Origin: Planctomycetota bacterium
Lineage (GTDB): Bacteria; Planctomycetota; Phycisphaerae; Phycisphaerales; SM1A02
Assembly: GCA_024230295.1 (NCBI GenBank)
Contig: JAAERN010000007.1
Location: forward strand, 1-63,784
DNA length: 63,784 nt
Direction of reading: 5' to 3'
Shown: one piece after another, positions 37,818 through 45,956 of the stretch
Position numbering within the stretch: the stretch's first letter is position 1
Layout of the letters: each line of letters begins with the position of its first letter
Position numbers and translations under genes: made by a program
The notes under the pieces: model-generated
What the model was told of the DNA's origin: nothing
What the model saw: the letters and a program-made list of their open reading frames with translations, nothing else
Database searches by the model: none

Positions 37818-39548
37818 ATGCCCATCCGCCCATTGCCACCGGTTGTCGTCAATCAAATTGCGGCTGGCGAGGTTGTTGAGCGGCCCGCGAGCGTCATCAA
37901 GGAAGTCGTTGAAAACGCACTGGATGCTGGCTCCACTCGCATCGAGATTCTGGTGGAGGGTGGCGGCATCGAGCGGATGGAAGTCGTGGACGACGGGTGC
38001 GGTATCCCCCAAGATGAGCTTCCGCTGGCAATCGCATCGCACGCCACGAGCAAGGTGGCGGCCCTCGATGATTTGGAACACATAGCAACGATGGGATTCC
38101 GGGGCGAGGCGCTCGCGTCCATCGGTTCTGTGGCGAGACTTGAGATCCGCAGCCGCGTACGCGGTAATGATGTCGGCGGCGTAATTATTGTCGACCACGG
38201 TGATGTGGGAAGTGCCGAGCCGGCTGCGTGTCCACCTGGAACGCGGGTGAAGATCACAGATCTCTTTGGCCGCGTGCCGGTCCGGCGCAAGTTTCTGAAA
38301 TCTGCGCAGGCGGAGACGACTCGCATTCGGAGAGTGGTGCGTGATCTTGCTGCGGCGAATCCGGATGTCGGATTTTGCCTTGTTTCTGAAGGGCGTACGC
38401 TCCTGAACTTCACAGCGTCGGACGCCGTTTCGCGGATCAATGCGATTCTTGGCAAGGAAGCCTCGAGTCAGATGCTGGAGGTCGATCTCAGCCGCGACGG
38501 CGTTTCGATCTGGGGTCTGGCGGGACGTCCCGATCTTGCAAGGCCCACAGCGCAGCATCAGATCCTGTGCCTCAACGGTCGCCCCATTGTTGATCGCAGT
38601 CTTCGATTTGCGATTCGCGAAGCCTATCGGGGCCTCATCGAGCCGAGCCGACATCCGACCGTCGCACTGTTCTTAGGCGTTCCGCCGAACCGGGTTGATG
38701 TCAATGTGCACCCGGCCAAGACCGAAGTGCGTTTCCGAGACGACCGTCTCGTGTTCTCAGTGCTCAAGCGAGGCCTTGAACAATCGCTCCTGAAGGCCGA
38801 TATTGTTCCGCCTCTTCGGGTGTCTGCTCCAGAAACACAAAGCGGAGGTGGACATCGTCCACTCTTTGGCAGTGGCCAGAGGCACGCGGAATCGGGACTT
38901 CTCGCTGAGCAAGCCCGAGAAATTCTGGCAGAAGCGTCGCCGCCGAATGATCCGGTGTCGATTGTCGACTCGGCCCGACCGGTGATACAAGTCCATCGGA
39001 TGTTTCTTGTGACAGAAGATGCCGATGGCGTTCTCATTATCGATCAGCATGCGCTGCACGAGCGTGTCATGTTCGAGCGTCTGCTTGAGCGGATTGGTTC
39101 AGCGAACCTACCCTCGCAGCGGCTTCTTGTTCCGGAGATGGTCGACGCCTCTGCCGATGCGATCGAATCCTTGGAGAGTTTGGGAGCCATGCTGACCCGT
39201 CTCGGTTTTGATGTTGGCGCCTCTGGACCCGGAATGTTGGCCATTCACGCTGTGCCGTCGCTGCTTGCGGAGCGGCGAGTCGATATCGGCCGGTTCATGG
39301 TCGACCTGCTTGACCGCGCGGCCGACCTTCGAGCGGCGACGGATGAAGAGACTGCGCTGCGGGATGTACTGGACATGATGGCCTGTAAGGCGGCGATCAA
39401 GGCTGGAGACTCGCTCAACAGCCGCGAACTCGCTGACCTTCTTTCGATGCGTGAGCAGGTCGAGCGATCGAGCAACTGCCCCCACGGAAGGCCGACGACG
39501 CTCAGGATTTCGATCGAGGAATTAGAGCGGCGGTTCGGTCGTCGGTAG
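37818..39548 (+). CDS. mutL: DNA mismatch repair protein MutL
   Basis: A 576-residue MutL. The N-terminal GHKL ATPase has 'QIAAGEVVERPASVIKEVVE', 'VVDDGCGIP' and 'TMGFRGEALASI'. The C-terminal domain keeps the latent endonuclease motif DQHA-x2-E-x4-E ('DQHALHERVMFE', near residue 409), 'ACKAAIKAGD' and 'CPHGRPT'. This indicates a nicking MutL as in bacteria without MutH. The linker is shorter than average. No mutS is in the window. It is convergent with moaD, with only a 6-bp gap. Confidence 0.96.
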   Translation: MPIRPLPPVVVNQIAAGEVVERPASVIKEVVENALDAGSTRIEILVEGGGIERMEVVDDGCGIPQDELPLAIASHATSKVAALDDLEHIATMGFRGEALASIGSVARLEIRSRVRGNDVGGVIIVDHGDVGSAEPAACPPGTRVKITDLFGRVPVRRKFLKSAQAETTRIRRVVRDLAAANPDVGFCLVSEGRTLLNFTASDAVSRINAILGKEASSQMLEVDLSRDGVSIWGLAGRPDLARPTAQHQILCLNGRPIVDRSLRFAIREAYRGLIEPSRHPTVALFLGVPPNRVDVNVHPAKTEVRFRDDRLVFSVLKRGLEQSLLKADIVPPLRVSAPETQSGGGHRPLFGSGQRHAESGLLAEQAREILAEASPPNDPVSIVDSARPVIQVHRMFLVTEDADGVLIIDQHALHERVMFERLLERIGSANLPSQRLLVPEMVDASADAIESLESLGAMLTRLGFDVGASGPGMLAIHAVPSLLAERRVDIGRFMVDLLDRAADLRAATDEETALRDVLDMMACKAAIKAGDSLNSRELADLLSMREQVERSSNCPHGRPTTLRISIEELERRFGRR

Positions 39549-39554
39549 GCGCAG

Positions 39555-39818
39555 TCAGCCGCCGCTGACTGGGGGGATGAGTGCGACGGTATCACCGGGT
39601 TCGATGATCTGCGTCGTCTGCGCATAGGTGTTGTTGACGGCAACTGCAACCGAATCCTTCATTTCGGCGACGGCAGCGTGGCGTCGCGACGCCTCATCGA
39701 GGAGGGCCGCAACAGTTCTTCCCTGTGCGGCGTCGTAGGATTCCTCTCGAGTGCCGATGCGATCGGCCAGAATAGCGAAGTACTGCACAGTGATGGTCAT
39801 GGGAGTCTCGTTGGTCAT
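39555..39818 (-). CDS. moaD: Molybdopterin synthase small subunit MoaD
   Basis: An 87-residue ubiquitin-like sulfur carrier ending in the required Gly-Gly ('ALIPPVSGG'), with 'VQYFAILADRIG' at the N-terminal strand. The thiocarboxylated C-terminus donates sulfur to precursor Z together with MoaE, which is not in the window. I start it at the ATG at 39818 because that overlaps the moeA stop as ATGA (39815-39818). The longer open frame to 40208 is a shadow inside moeA. Confidence 0.93.
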   Translation of the reverse strand: MTNETPMTITVQYFAILADRIGTREESYDAAQGRTVAALLDEASRRHAAVAEMKDSVAVAVNNTYAQTTQIIEPGDTVALIPPVSGG

Positions 39819-40999
39819 GGCCAGGGGGCAAAGGAGACACGCTCGCCAGCCGGAGCGTGATTGGTCTGCGGAAGGCGCACAATTCCATTCGTCCCGGCTG
39901 CGTGAACAAGGTCGCCTGATCCCTGCCACTTCGGGATCGATACGTGGGTCGAGTCCTTTAATAGTGCAGGGCGAAGTAGCGTGCGGTTGGGGTTGGACTT
40001 GGCGTCTTCCGCCAACTCGACTGATCGCCAGTTGGGTCCCGGCTCGATGCCGAGGTACTTCTGGAGAATGGGAGTGAGAAATACCGCGGCCGTCACGAGC
40101 GCCGACACGGGATTTCCGGGAAGGCAAACGACGGTGCATTCCCCCAGCGACCCGATTCGGAGGGGTTTGCCCGGCTGCATTCCAACGCCGCTGATGAGCC
40201 ACTGGCACCCCAGTGACTCAAAGGCGTCAGGAAGGTAGTCGTGCCGGCCCGCGCTGATGCCACCGGTCGTCACGATCACATCACATGAGTCAGAAGCTCG
40301 CCGAATGGACTGAGTCGTCGATTCGAGATCATCTCGAAGGTGCTGGTGATGCTCGATCCGACCGCCGATGCGTCTGACCAGTGCACTCACCATCGGCCCG
40401 TTGGAGTTGCGAATCTGATGCGGCGCTGGCATCGCTCCTTCCTGGACAACTTCATCACCGCTGGTCAGAAGGCACACGCGGGGTGCACCGCGAACCGACA
40501 GTGCCACATGTCCGGCCATCGCTGCGATTCCAATCTCGGCGGGGCCGAGCGACGTACCCGGGCGAACCAAAACGTCGCCCGCCACTGCGTCACTTCCCTG
40601 TTGGTGTATGTGTCTCCCCGAAACAGGAAGATCGCCGTCGATACGCACGGGGTCGCCACGGTTGGTCAACTCGAACGGAATGACGGTGTCGCACGGATCG
40701 GGAACGGCGGCGCCGGTTGAGATTTCGATGCAAGTGCCCGGAGGGACATCGATCGCTTTCACTTCACCGGCGCGGCGGGCGCCCGCGATGGGCATGGATT
40801 TTGAGGCCGAAGCGTGAACGAACGCGTACCCGTCCATCGCCGCTCGATTGAATGGCGGAAGATCTCGATCAGCAACCAACCGCTCGGCCAAGACACACCC
40901 CATGGCTTCGTCAAGAGATCGGGTTTCCGTATTCGTAAGCGGCAGCGATAGCGACTTCACGAGGTCGACAGCGTTGTCAAATTCAATCAGTTGCGGCAT
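39815..40999 (-). CDS. moeA: Molybdopterin molybdenumtransferase MoeA
   Basis: A 394-residue protein that inserts molybdate into adenylated molybdopterin. Diagnostic segments are 'LPPFNRAAMDGYAF', 'IEISTGAAVPDPCDTVIPFE', 'VCLLTSGDEVV', 'VIVTTGGISAGRHDYL' and 'VVCLPGNPVSALVTAAVFL'. It is translationally coupled to moaD through a 4-bp overlap, forming a small molybdenum cofactor operon. Confidence 0.96.
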   Translation of the reverse strand: MPQLIEFDNAVDLVKSLSLPLTNTETRSLDEAMGCVLAERLVADRDLPPFNRAAMDGYAFVHASASKSMPIAGARRAGEVKAIDVPPGTCIEISTGAAVPDPCDTVIPFELTNRGDPVRIDGDLPVSGRHIHQQGSDAVAGDVLVRPGTSLGPAEIGIAAMAGHVALSVRGAPRVCLLTSGDEVVQEGAMPAPHQIRNSNGPMVSALVRRIGGRIEHHQHLRDDLESTTQSIRRASDSCDVIVTTGGISAGRHDYLPDAFESLGCQWLISGVGMQPGKPLRIGSLGECTVVCLPGNPVSALVTAAVFLTPILQKYLGIEPGPNWRSVELAEDAKSNPNRTLLRPALLKDSTHVSIPKWQGSGDLVHAAGTNGIVRLPQTNHAPAGERVSFAPWP

Positions 41000-41035
41000 G
41001 GTCCGGAGAGGGTAGCACTCGCGCCGCCACTGTGA

Positions 41036-41263
41036 TCAGTTGCTTGGGATCATTAGAGGAATCTGCACGTCACCAGTCTGGAGCATGCGCCTCAAGTACG
41101 GTCTACACATGCCGCAACTTCGGCCACATTCCCAGTGGTCACGAATGTCGTCGAGAGTGGTTTCTTCCCGGTGCCGAGCCCAATCCTGAATGTCGGCGAA
41201 AGTCACCTCGTGACAGGCGCACCGATCCACCATGGGTTGAGGTCGCGACGGGGGCAGAGTCAC
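41036..41263 (-). CDS. BFD-like [2Fe-2S]-binding protein
   Basis: A 75-residue protein with the bacterioferritin-associated-ferredoxin pattern: Cys-x-Cys in 'VDRCACHEVTFADI' and Cys-x3-Cys-x2-Cys in 'CGRSCGMCRPYLRRML'. BFD domains hold a [2Fe-2S] cluster and either mobilise iron from ferritin or pass electrons. I chose the GTG at 41263 because AGGAAGGG lies six bases upstream; ATG codons at 41299 and 41233 are alternatives. It begins 22 bp after the pseudopilin-like gene on the same strand, making it the last gene of the unit headed by the cobalamin riboswitch. Confidence 0.75.
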   Translation of the reverse strand: MTLPPSRPQPMVDRCACHEVTFADIQDWARHREETTLDDIRDHWECGRSCGMCRPYLRRMLQTGDVQIPLMIPSN

Positions 41264-41285
41264 TTTGGTTCCCTTCCTGAACAGA

Positions 41286-42104
41286 TCAGCGAGGATCATA
41301 CGCGAAAGCGTCGTCAGAAAGAAAACCATTGTTCGGCCAATCGAGCGAGTCGGTAAGCCAACTCGGGAGCGCTTCCCAATGGGCACCTTGGTATGGGTTC
41401 CGCCGCGTCGACACATGACCATCAATCCATCCAACGTTGCTCGCCCCCTCCGGGAAGGACTGTCCGCCCGCGTAGGCGGTGTCGTAGCCGCTGCCAGCAT
41501 TCACGGGCGAACGCATGAACTTGTTGACGCCACCAAGTCTTCCACCCGTTCCGAAAAGCGCTGTTGTTCCAGTCCTCCTGCACTGGGCCAGTGTCAGTTG
41601 CTTCAGGCCCTCGAGATTGGATTTCTCGATGACTAAGTCCCAAGCCCCCAAGCCAGTGTCGGCACCGTTCGGAGTGCGAGCTTCGGCGGCGACAAAGGCG
41701 ACGTTGTAGTTGTAGCCGGTCACCGGGTCGCCCTCCCAGCCTGCGAGCGCCGTGTCGCAGGTCGGGCATTGCAGCACCTGAACTTCACCGCCGCGATCGG
41801 TAAATGCCCATAGGGGACCGGGCCGCACAGTGCCGCCTGGTTGGCGCCACCAATCCCATGCCCGCACATCACCGCTAGACGCGTTGGCGTCGGTGCCGTG
41901 CAGGAGCCCCGGCGGGAATCGGCCATTTCTCCCGATGGCATACTGGATGGCGGCTCGCGTCAGTTGCCTGAGGTTGGTTCGGCAGTGAGTCCGTAGTGAT
42001 GCTGTTGAGGTTGTGTGGAGCGTAGGGATGAGGATACTCATCAGCATGCTCAGGATGATCAGTACGACAACGAGTTCGATGATGGTGAATCCGCGTCTCG
42101 TCAT
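41286..42104 (-). CDS. Prepilin-type N-terminal cleavage/methylation protein (pseudopilin-like)
   Basis: A 272-residue protein starting MTRRGFTIIELVVVLIILSM, the prepilin peptidase recognition motif (Gly then Phe) and hydrophobic helix of type II secretion pseudopilins. The C-terminal half contains four Cys and ends near 'VGWIDGHVSTRRN', the H-x9-DG-like motif common in planctomycete pseudopilin-like proteins. The ATG at 42104 overlaps the stop of the upstream surface-protein gene as ATGA; the ATG at 42110 is less likely. It belongs to the cobalamin-riboswitch unit, which is unusual for this family. Confidence 0.85.
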   Translation of the reverse strand: MTRRGFTIIELVVVLIILSMLMSILIPTLHTTSTASLRTHCRTNLRQLTRAAIQYAIGRNGRFPPGLLHGTDANASSGDVRAWDWWRQPGGTVRPGPLWAFTDRGGEVQVLQCPTCDTALAGWEGDPVTGYNYNVAFVAAEARTPNGADTGLGAWDLVIEKSNLEGLKQLTLAQCRRTGTTALFGTGGRLGGVNKFMRSPVNAGSGYDTAYAGGQSFPEGASNVGWIDGHVSTRRNPYQGAHWEALPSWLTDSLDWPNNGFLSDDAFAYDPR

Positions 42105-42982
42105 GTCCATGCCTTCAAGACCACAAGCAGGTCATTGACGTCGGTTGTGCTGTCACCGTTTGCATCGCCGGGGCCGCTGGCTGCTCCCCAGTCACCAATC
42201 ACCATCAGTAAGTCGTCAACACCGACAAGGCCGTCGCCGTTGAGGTCGGCCGGGTTCCAAGATCCAGCGTCGACAACGGCATCGACTTCCACAGAGAGGA
42301 AGGCGTCTGCTGATACGTCGATACGCACTGCCGTTACGGCGCTGAGTTCAGCGGCCCCGATGTCAATACCGACGCCTCCTGACGAACCGTCATACAGATC
42401 GAGAAGTTCATCGTGTCCAAGGCCTTCGGCATCGGCAACATTGAGCGTGGGGGCCATCGCTTTGGTCGAGTCGGATGGCACGAGCCCCGGCCATTCGTCA
42501 TATGGACCTGCGTCGAGCCAGCCCAAGGTTGGCCATGGGCCGTCAGCGGTGACATTGTCAAGCAGCACCCAGTCGGAGCCGTTTTCGCTCAAGGAAATAC
42601 TGCCACCATCGGCGCCAAAGATGCCACCGCAAACTCCAGTGGGCCATGCGAGATCGATGAAGCCTGCGTTTCCGAACACGATCATGTCGACTCCAAATGG
42701 GTTGTCGGGGTCGTTGAGAATCGGTGGATCAAACACAACGGTGAGCGAGCCGCCAGCACCGATCGAGACGATTTCATCAGGCATCCATGCTGGCGAGAAC
42801 GGAGAAACCACCATCGGCGTTTCGGTGCCTTCGCCGGTCCAGCGAGTGGGGGGGCCAAGTGCGGCAATCGGGTCGTCGTATCCCGCAACTCCTCCGACGC
42901 CGGGATCGAACTGAATGACGGTGTCGGCCCACGGGTCGGCACTGACTGTCAGTGCTATGAGAGCACAGAGGGGTAACTGCAT
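42101..42982 (-). CDS. Exported dockerin-tailed surface protein under cobalamin riboswitch
   Basis: A 293-residue protein: signal peptide 'MQLPLCALIALTVSADPWA', a beta-rich domain (about 20-225), then two EF-hand/dockerin-like repeats ('DLNGDGLVGVDDLLMVIGDW' and 'DANGDSTTDVNDLLVVLKAW'). The beta domain opens with 'VIQFDPGVGG' and 'YDDPIAALGPPTRWTG', and later 'IVSIGAGGSLTVVFDPPIL' and 'DMIVFGNAGFID'. I recall similar secreted proteins near B12 genes in other bacteria but cannot verify it. The ATG at 42982 (GAAAGAGA upstream) is chosen. The open frame back to 43315 would read through the riboswitch. A role in binding cobalamin or a related compound at the surface is inferred from the riboswitch only. 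Confidence 0.82.
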   Translation of the reverse strand: MQLPLCALIALTVSADPWADTVIQFDPGVGGVAGYDDPIAALGPPTRWTGEGTETPMVVSPFSPAWMPDEIVSIGAGGSLTVVFDPPILNDPDNPFGVDMIVFGNAGFIDLAWPTGVCGGIFGADGGSISLSENGSDWVLLDNVTADGPWPTLGWLDAGPYDEWPGLVPSDSTKAMAPTLNVADAEGLGHDELLDLYDGSSGGVGIDIGAAELSAVTAVRIDVSADAFLSVEVDAVVDAGSWNPADLNGDGLVGVDDLLMVIGDWGAASGPGDANGDSTTDVNDLLVVLKAWT

Positions 42983-43074
42983 GGGAATCTCTTTCCATAA
43001 TCCCAATTCGCGTGGGACTACTCCTGAAACTTCCCCACGCGGCGGGGGATATTCGGCAGGGGGATCACCTGGAG

Positions 43075-43275
43075 TCCTCGGGTGAGCAATACCTGCCGAC
43101 CCGATTCGCGCAGGCCGAGCATGAATCACCTGTGGGCAGGTTTTCCGGCTCCGGGGCCGCTGCTCGGCCTTCCCACTCAAGAGGAGCAGTGGCGGGTGGG
43201 CAGCGGGGCCACAATGGGCCTTCCCGTTACGGCGGCGCGTCCGCGGTGGCCTTTCACCACACTTCCCTGAGACGC
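43075..43275 (-). promoter_or_regulatory. Cobalamin (adenosylcobalamin-type) riboswitch
   Basis: The minus strand carries the conserved pieces of the B12 aptamer in order: GGGAAGTGTGGTGAAAGGCC (43248-43267), a GC-rich arm, GCCACTG (near 43185), GTGGGAAGGC (near 43168) and the B12 box AGCCGGAAAACCTGCC (43134-43149). It ends about 90 bases before the surface-protein start, so repression by cobalamin would act on the three-gene unit 42982-41036. The remainder of 42983-43434 shows no further feature. The exact aptamer ends are estimates. Confidence 0.85.
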
Positions 43276-43434
43276 CATCGGTGATAGTGGAGCATACCAT
43301 GAGGGAAGGTCCCACTCTGAGCCCTCTACAGGTTGCCGAGGCCCGTTCAGGGGGCTATCCTCGCTGACTTCACCCGCTTGTTCCCCCTGTTGTGGGCCTT
43401 ATCAGGGAGGGGCAATCACTCGGAGCCAGTATTC

Positions 43435-45594
43435 ATGTTCATGCGTAATCGATTTGCCGCGGCCTCGCTGCTCGTGGCCTCCATTTGTTCCTCAATGGGG
43501 CTTGCCGCATCGACGGACGCGTCCCCGGCAACATTACTGGAGGACTTCGTGCACTACACCCTGACCGCTCAAATTGAGATGGCTCAGGCCAATGGTGAGG
43601 CACTCCTCAAGAGCGGTCTTGATGCCGAACAACTTGCTGCGCTCGTTGACGAGCATCCCCGAATGAGGGATCGATTGCCAGTGGCAATTCGCTGGGCCCG
43701 AGAAGTACCCGCGCTGGAATCTGTGGCCGCATCGATCGAATCGACCGTGGAGCAGGGCCGACTTGATCTTGCTCGCGATGGCGGTCGGATTGACGAGGCC
43801 ATTGAGATGCTCTCCGGCACACGTCGCGCTCGGATGCTTGCCCATGATCGTCTCGTGGAAGCGGGCGAGTACGCGGTTCCGACAATGCTTCGACGCCTCG
43901 CGAATCCCGAGACGACGCCGGATACGCAACTCGGTGTGACCAATACGCTGCCGGCCCTCGGTCGGGAAGCGGTGCTTCCACTCTCGACGGCGTTGGCTCA
44001 GGTGCCCGAAGAGCAGCAGGTCATCATTATCAATACGCTGGCCGAGATCGGATATCCGCACGCAGCGGCCGCCATTCTCGAGACTGGTAGAAGTGAGAAC
44101 GTCAGTGAGGTTGTTGCTGCCGCATCGGCCAGAGCACTCAAGCGACTTGGCTGGGACTCTCCTGAGTCCATAGATCTTGCTGGACTGCACGTTCAGTTAG
44201 CTGAGGACTACTTGCGACAGATGGAGCATCTTCGCGCCCGCCCCACCATTGTGGTCGATTCTGATGGGAACAGGCGTGAGTACCAGAACATCTGGCAGTG
44301 GGATCCACATGAGGGTCTTGTGACTCTATTGGTACCTACGGACCTCTATTGGCCTGTGATGGCTGTGCGAAATGCAGATGCCGCAAGGAGTTTGCAGGAC
44401 GACAACGCAACAGCGTTGGCAATGTTTGTTGCTGGAAATCTAAGGATTGAAAATCGCCTCGGAGATCGCGACGTTTCGTTGCCGGTCCCTGAACTGGAGC
44501 GAAGCCCCGCATTCCACGCGACGGTCCATGGGCCGGGAGTTGCTCGCGATGTGCTCATCATGGCAATTGATCAGGGGGATACGGAGATGGCGAGAGATGC
44601 CTTAGCGGCACTCGCTCGAACCGGTGGAGCCTCAAGCCTTCTTGGTGGGCACGATCGTGAGCCAATGACTGAAGCGTTGAATTACCCGGATCAGCGTGTT
44701 CGGTACGACGCGGCGCTCGTTGTTGCGCGTGCGATGCCCTCGCGGGCTTTCCCTGGAAGTAATCAAGTCGTACCGCTGCTCGGCGCTGCTGTGCGGGGCG
44801 AGTCTGGTCAACAGGCTGCGATCGCCGGAGGTACTCCCGCCGAACGGGACGCTGCTGCGGAGAGGCTCAATGCCGCGGGTTATCAGATTTCCGCTGCAGG
44901 TGGGACTTGGCAGGATGTCGCAGATACCGGCAAGGGCGGTGCCTCCGACCTTGTCTACCTGATGGTCAAGGGCACTGGTGATATTGGCGCCGTGGAGCAA
45001 GTGACAGACGCTGGCATTCCCGTTGTGATGGTCGTTCCTGAGGGCTCACTCACGGAGATTCGCACTGCTGTTGTCGGTCTTCCTGAAGTGGGAGTGATCA
45101 AGAGTGGCGCATCGGATGCCGCGTTTGCATCACTCCTCGACTCGCTTGGTCTGGGTGAGCCACTGAGCGACGGCGACCAACGCTACTACGCCGCGGAAGC
45201 AATTTCGGCATTGCGGGATCTCGCAATGACGAAGCCAGCGGGGCTTGATGTGACCGAGGCAACGGAACTCCTCAAGCAAGGATTGACCGCCTCCTCGGGC
45301 CCGAAGCAGTTGATGGTTGCCGAGGTTCTCGCTCTTCTGAATGATCCTTCGGCCCAACAGGCCCTCGTCAATGCCTCGCTGAACGCGAGCGATGAATTTC
45401 AGCAGATTGCGCTTCTGGACCTCGCGGCAGCATCGGTCCGCCGATTTGGCGATCGTGTTTCGGCGCGGCAGGCAGCGGATTTGAGGAACTTCATCTCACA
45501 TGCGCGTGGTGATGTGGCGGACGCCGCTGGGCGACTCTACGGCGCCCTCGATCGCGGAGATGCTACTGCGAGCGTAGAGACCTCAGGCTCCTGA
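43435..45594 (+). CDS. Exported HEAT-repeat protein with Rossmann-like insert
   Basis: A 719-residue protein. The signal peptide is 'FAAASLLVASICSSMGLAAS'. Helical HEAT-type repeats follow (about residues 100-260, for example 'VPTMLRRLANPETTPDTQLG' and 'VLPLSTALAQVPEEQQVIII') and again at 380-440 and 600-700. Between them, about 460-590, is an alpha/beta segment ('ASDLVYLMVKGTGDIGAVEQ', 'GIPVVMVVPEG', 'VGVIKSGASDAAFASLLDSL') resembling a receiver-like Rossmann fold. No phospho-Asp or Lys pattern supports signalling there. It is probably a periplasmic scaffold; the function is unknown. The start is Met at 43435 or 43441, with CGGAG upstream. It is divergent from the riboswitch unit. Confidence 0.78.
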   Translation: MFMRNRFAAASLLVASICSSMGLAASTDASPATLLEDFVHYTLTAQIEMAQANGEALLKSGLDAEQLAALVDEHPRMRDRLPVAIRWAREVPALESVAASIESTVEQGRLDLARDGGRIDEAIEMLSGTRRARMLAHDRLVEAGEYAVPTMLRRLANPETTPDTQLGVTNTLPALGREAVLPLSTALAQVPEEQQVIIINTLAEIGYPHAAAAILETGRSENVSEVVAAASARALKRLGWDSPESIDLAGLHVQLAEDYLRQMEHLRARPTIVVDSDGNRREYQNIWQWDPHEGLVTLLVPTDLYWPVMAVRNADAARSLQDDNATALAMFVAGNLRIENRLGDRDVSLPVPELERSPAFHATVHGPGVARDVLIMAIDQGDTEMARDALAALARTGGASSLLGGHDREPMTEALNYPDQRVRYDAALVVARAMPSRAFPGSNQVVPLLGAAVRGESGQQAAIAGGTPAERDAAAERLNAAGYQISAAGGTWQDVADTGKGGASDLVYLMVKGTGDIGAVEQVTDAGIPVVMVVPEGSLTEIRTAVVGLPEVGVIKSGASDAAFASLLDSLGLGEPLSDGDQRYYAAEAISALRDLAMTKPAGLDVTEATELLKQGLTASSGPKQLMVAEVLALLNDPSAQQALVNASLNASDEFQQIALLDLAAASVRRFGDRVSARQAADLRNFISHARGDVADAAGRLYGALDRGDATASVETSGS

Positions 45595-45627
45595 CCGGTC
45601 ATCCAGTCGGTATCCTCCCGCCTTCAG

Positions 45628-45700
45628 GCCACCCTAGCTCAGTTGGTAGAGCGGAGCTTTCGTAAAGCTCAGGTCAGCGGTTCGAGTCCGCTGGGTGGCT
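45628..45700 (+). tRNA. tRNA-Thr (CGT)
   Basis: A complete cloverleaf: acceptor GCCACCC with GGGTGGC, anticodon stem GAGCT/AGCTC with loop TTCGTAA (anticodon CGT, reading ACG), T-loop TTCGAGT and discriminator T73. The 3' half is duplicated exactly at 60486-60535, so this gene appears to be an integration target. Confidence 0.97.
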
Positions 45701-45703
45701 CTT
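45654..45703 (+). repeat. Left copy of 50-bp direct repeat (putative attL in tRNA-Thr)
   Basis: Bases from the anticodon stem to three bases past the tRNA 3' end are identical to 60486-60535. The identity stops sharply on both sides (G versus C before, C versus T after). Confidence 0.9.
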
Positions 45704-45956
45704 CTGCACGACGCCGCGCCATGTTGCGTGGCGTCTATCAATCGAGGAAGTTCGTCGATATTGATGGCGATACCGATATCGAGGATGCGTTGCAGTTTCT
45801 TGGATGATTCGGAAGTCCTTACGCCGTGGATGACCTTCTTGGCAGACTTGGCGAGTACGGGTGCGGCACCGGCTGAATGACGTACACAACGAGCCTTCTT
45901 CCTTCAGCGTCCGGTTGGAAACACTCGTGATCCCAGCCCGGCGAATCTTTGCAATG
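45704..45956 (-). pseudogene. Possible gene remnant next to the tRNA-Thr boundary
   Basis: The minus strand reads as protein-like stretches in two different frames: 'DIAKIRRAGITSVSNRTLKE' in one, then 'VLAKSAKKVIHGVRTSESSK' followed by 'LQRILDIGIAINIDELPRLI' in the next frame. No start or complete frame links them. An integrase gene would normally sit at this position, but I cannot identify these fragments as one. It may equally be non-coding. Confidence 0.25.

Noticed and set aside
37437-38654. A 405-codon minus-strand frame across nadE and mutL
   Set aside because: Spans the end of one real gene and the start of another; no family features.
39819-40208. N-terminal extension of moaD
   Set aside because: It is an alternate frame inside moeA; MoaD starts at the ATGA overlap.
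42983-43315. N-terminal extension of the surface-protein gene
   Set aside because: It reads straight through the cobalamin riboswitch; the ATG at 42982 gives a proper signal peptide and has a ribosome binding site.
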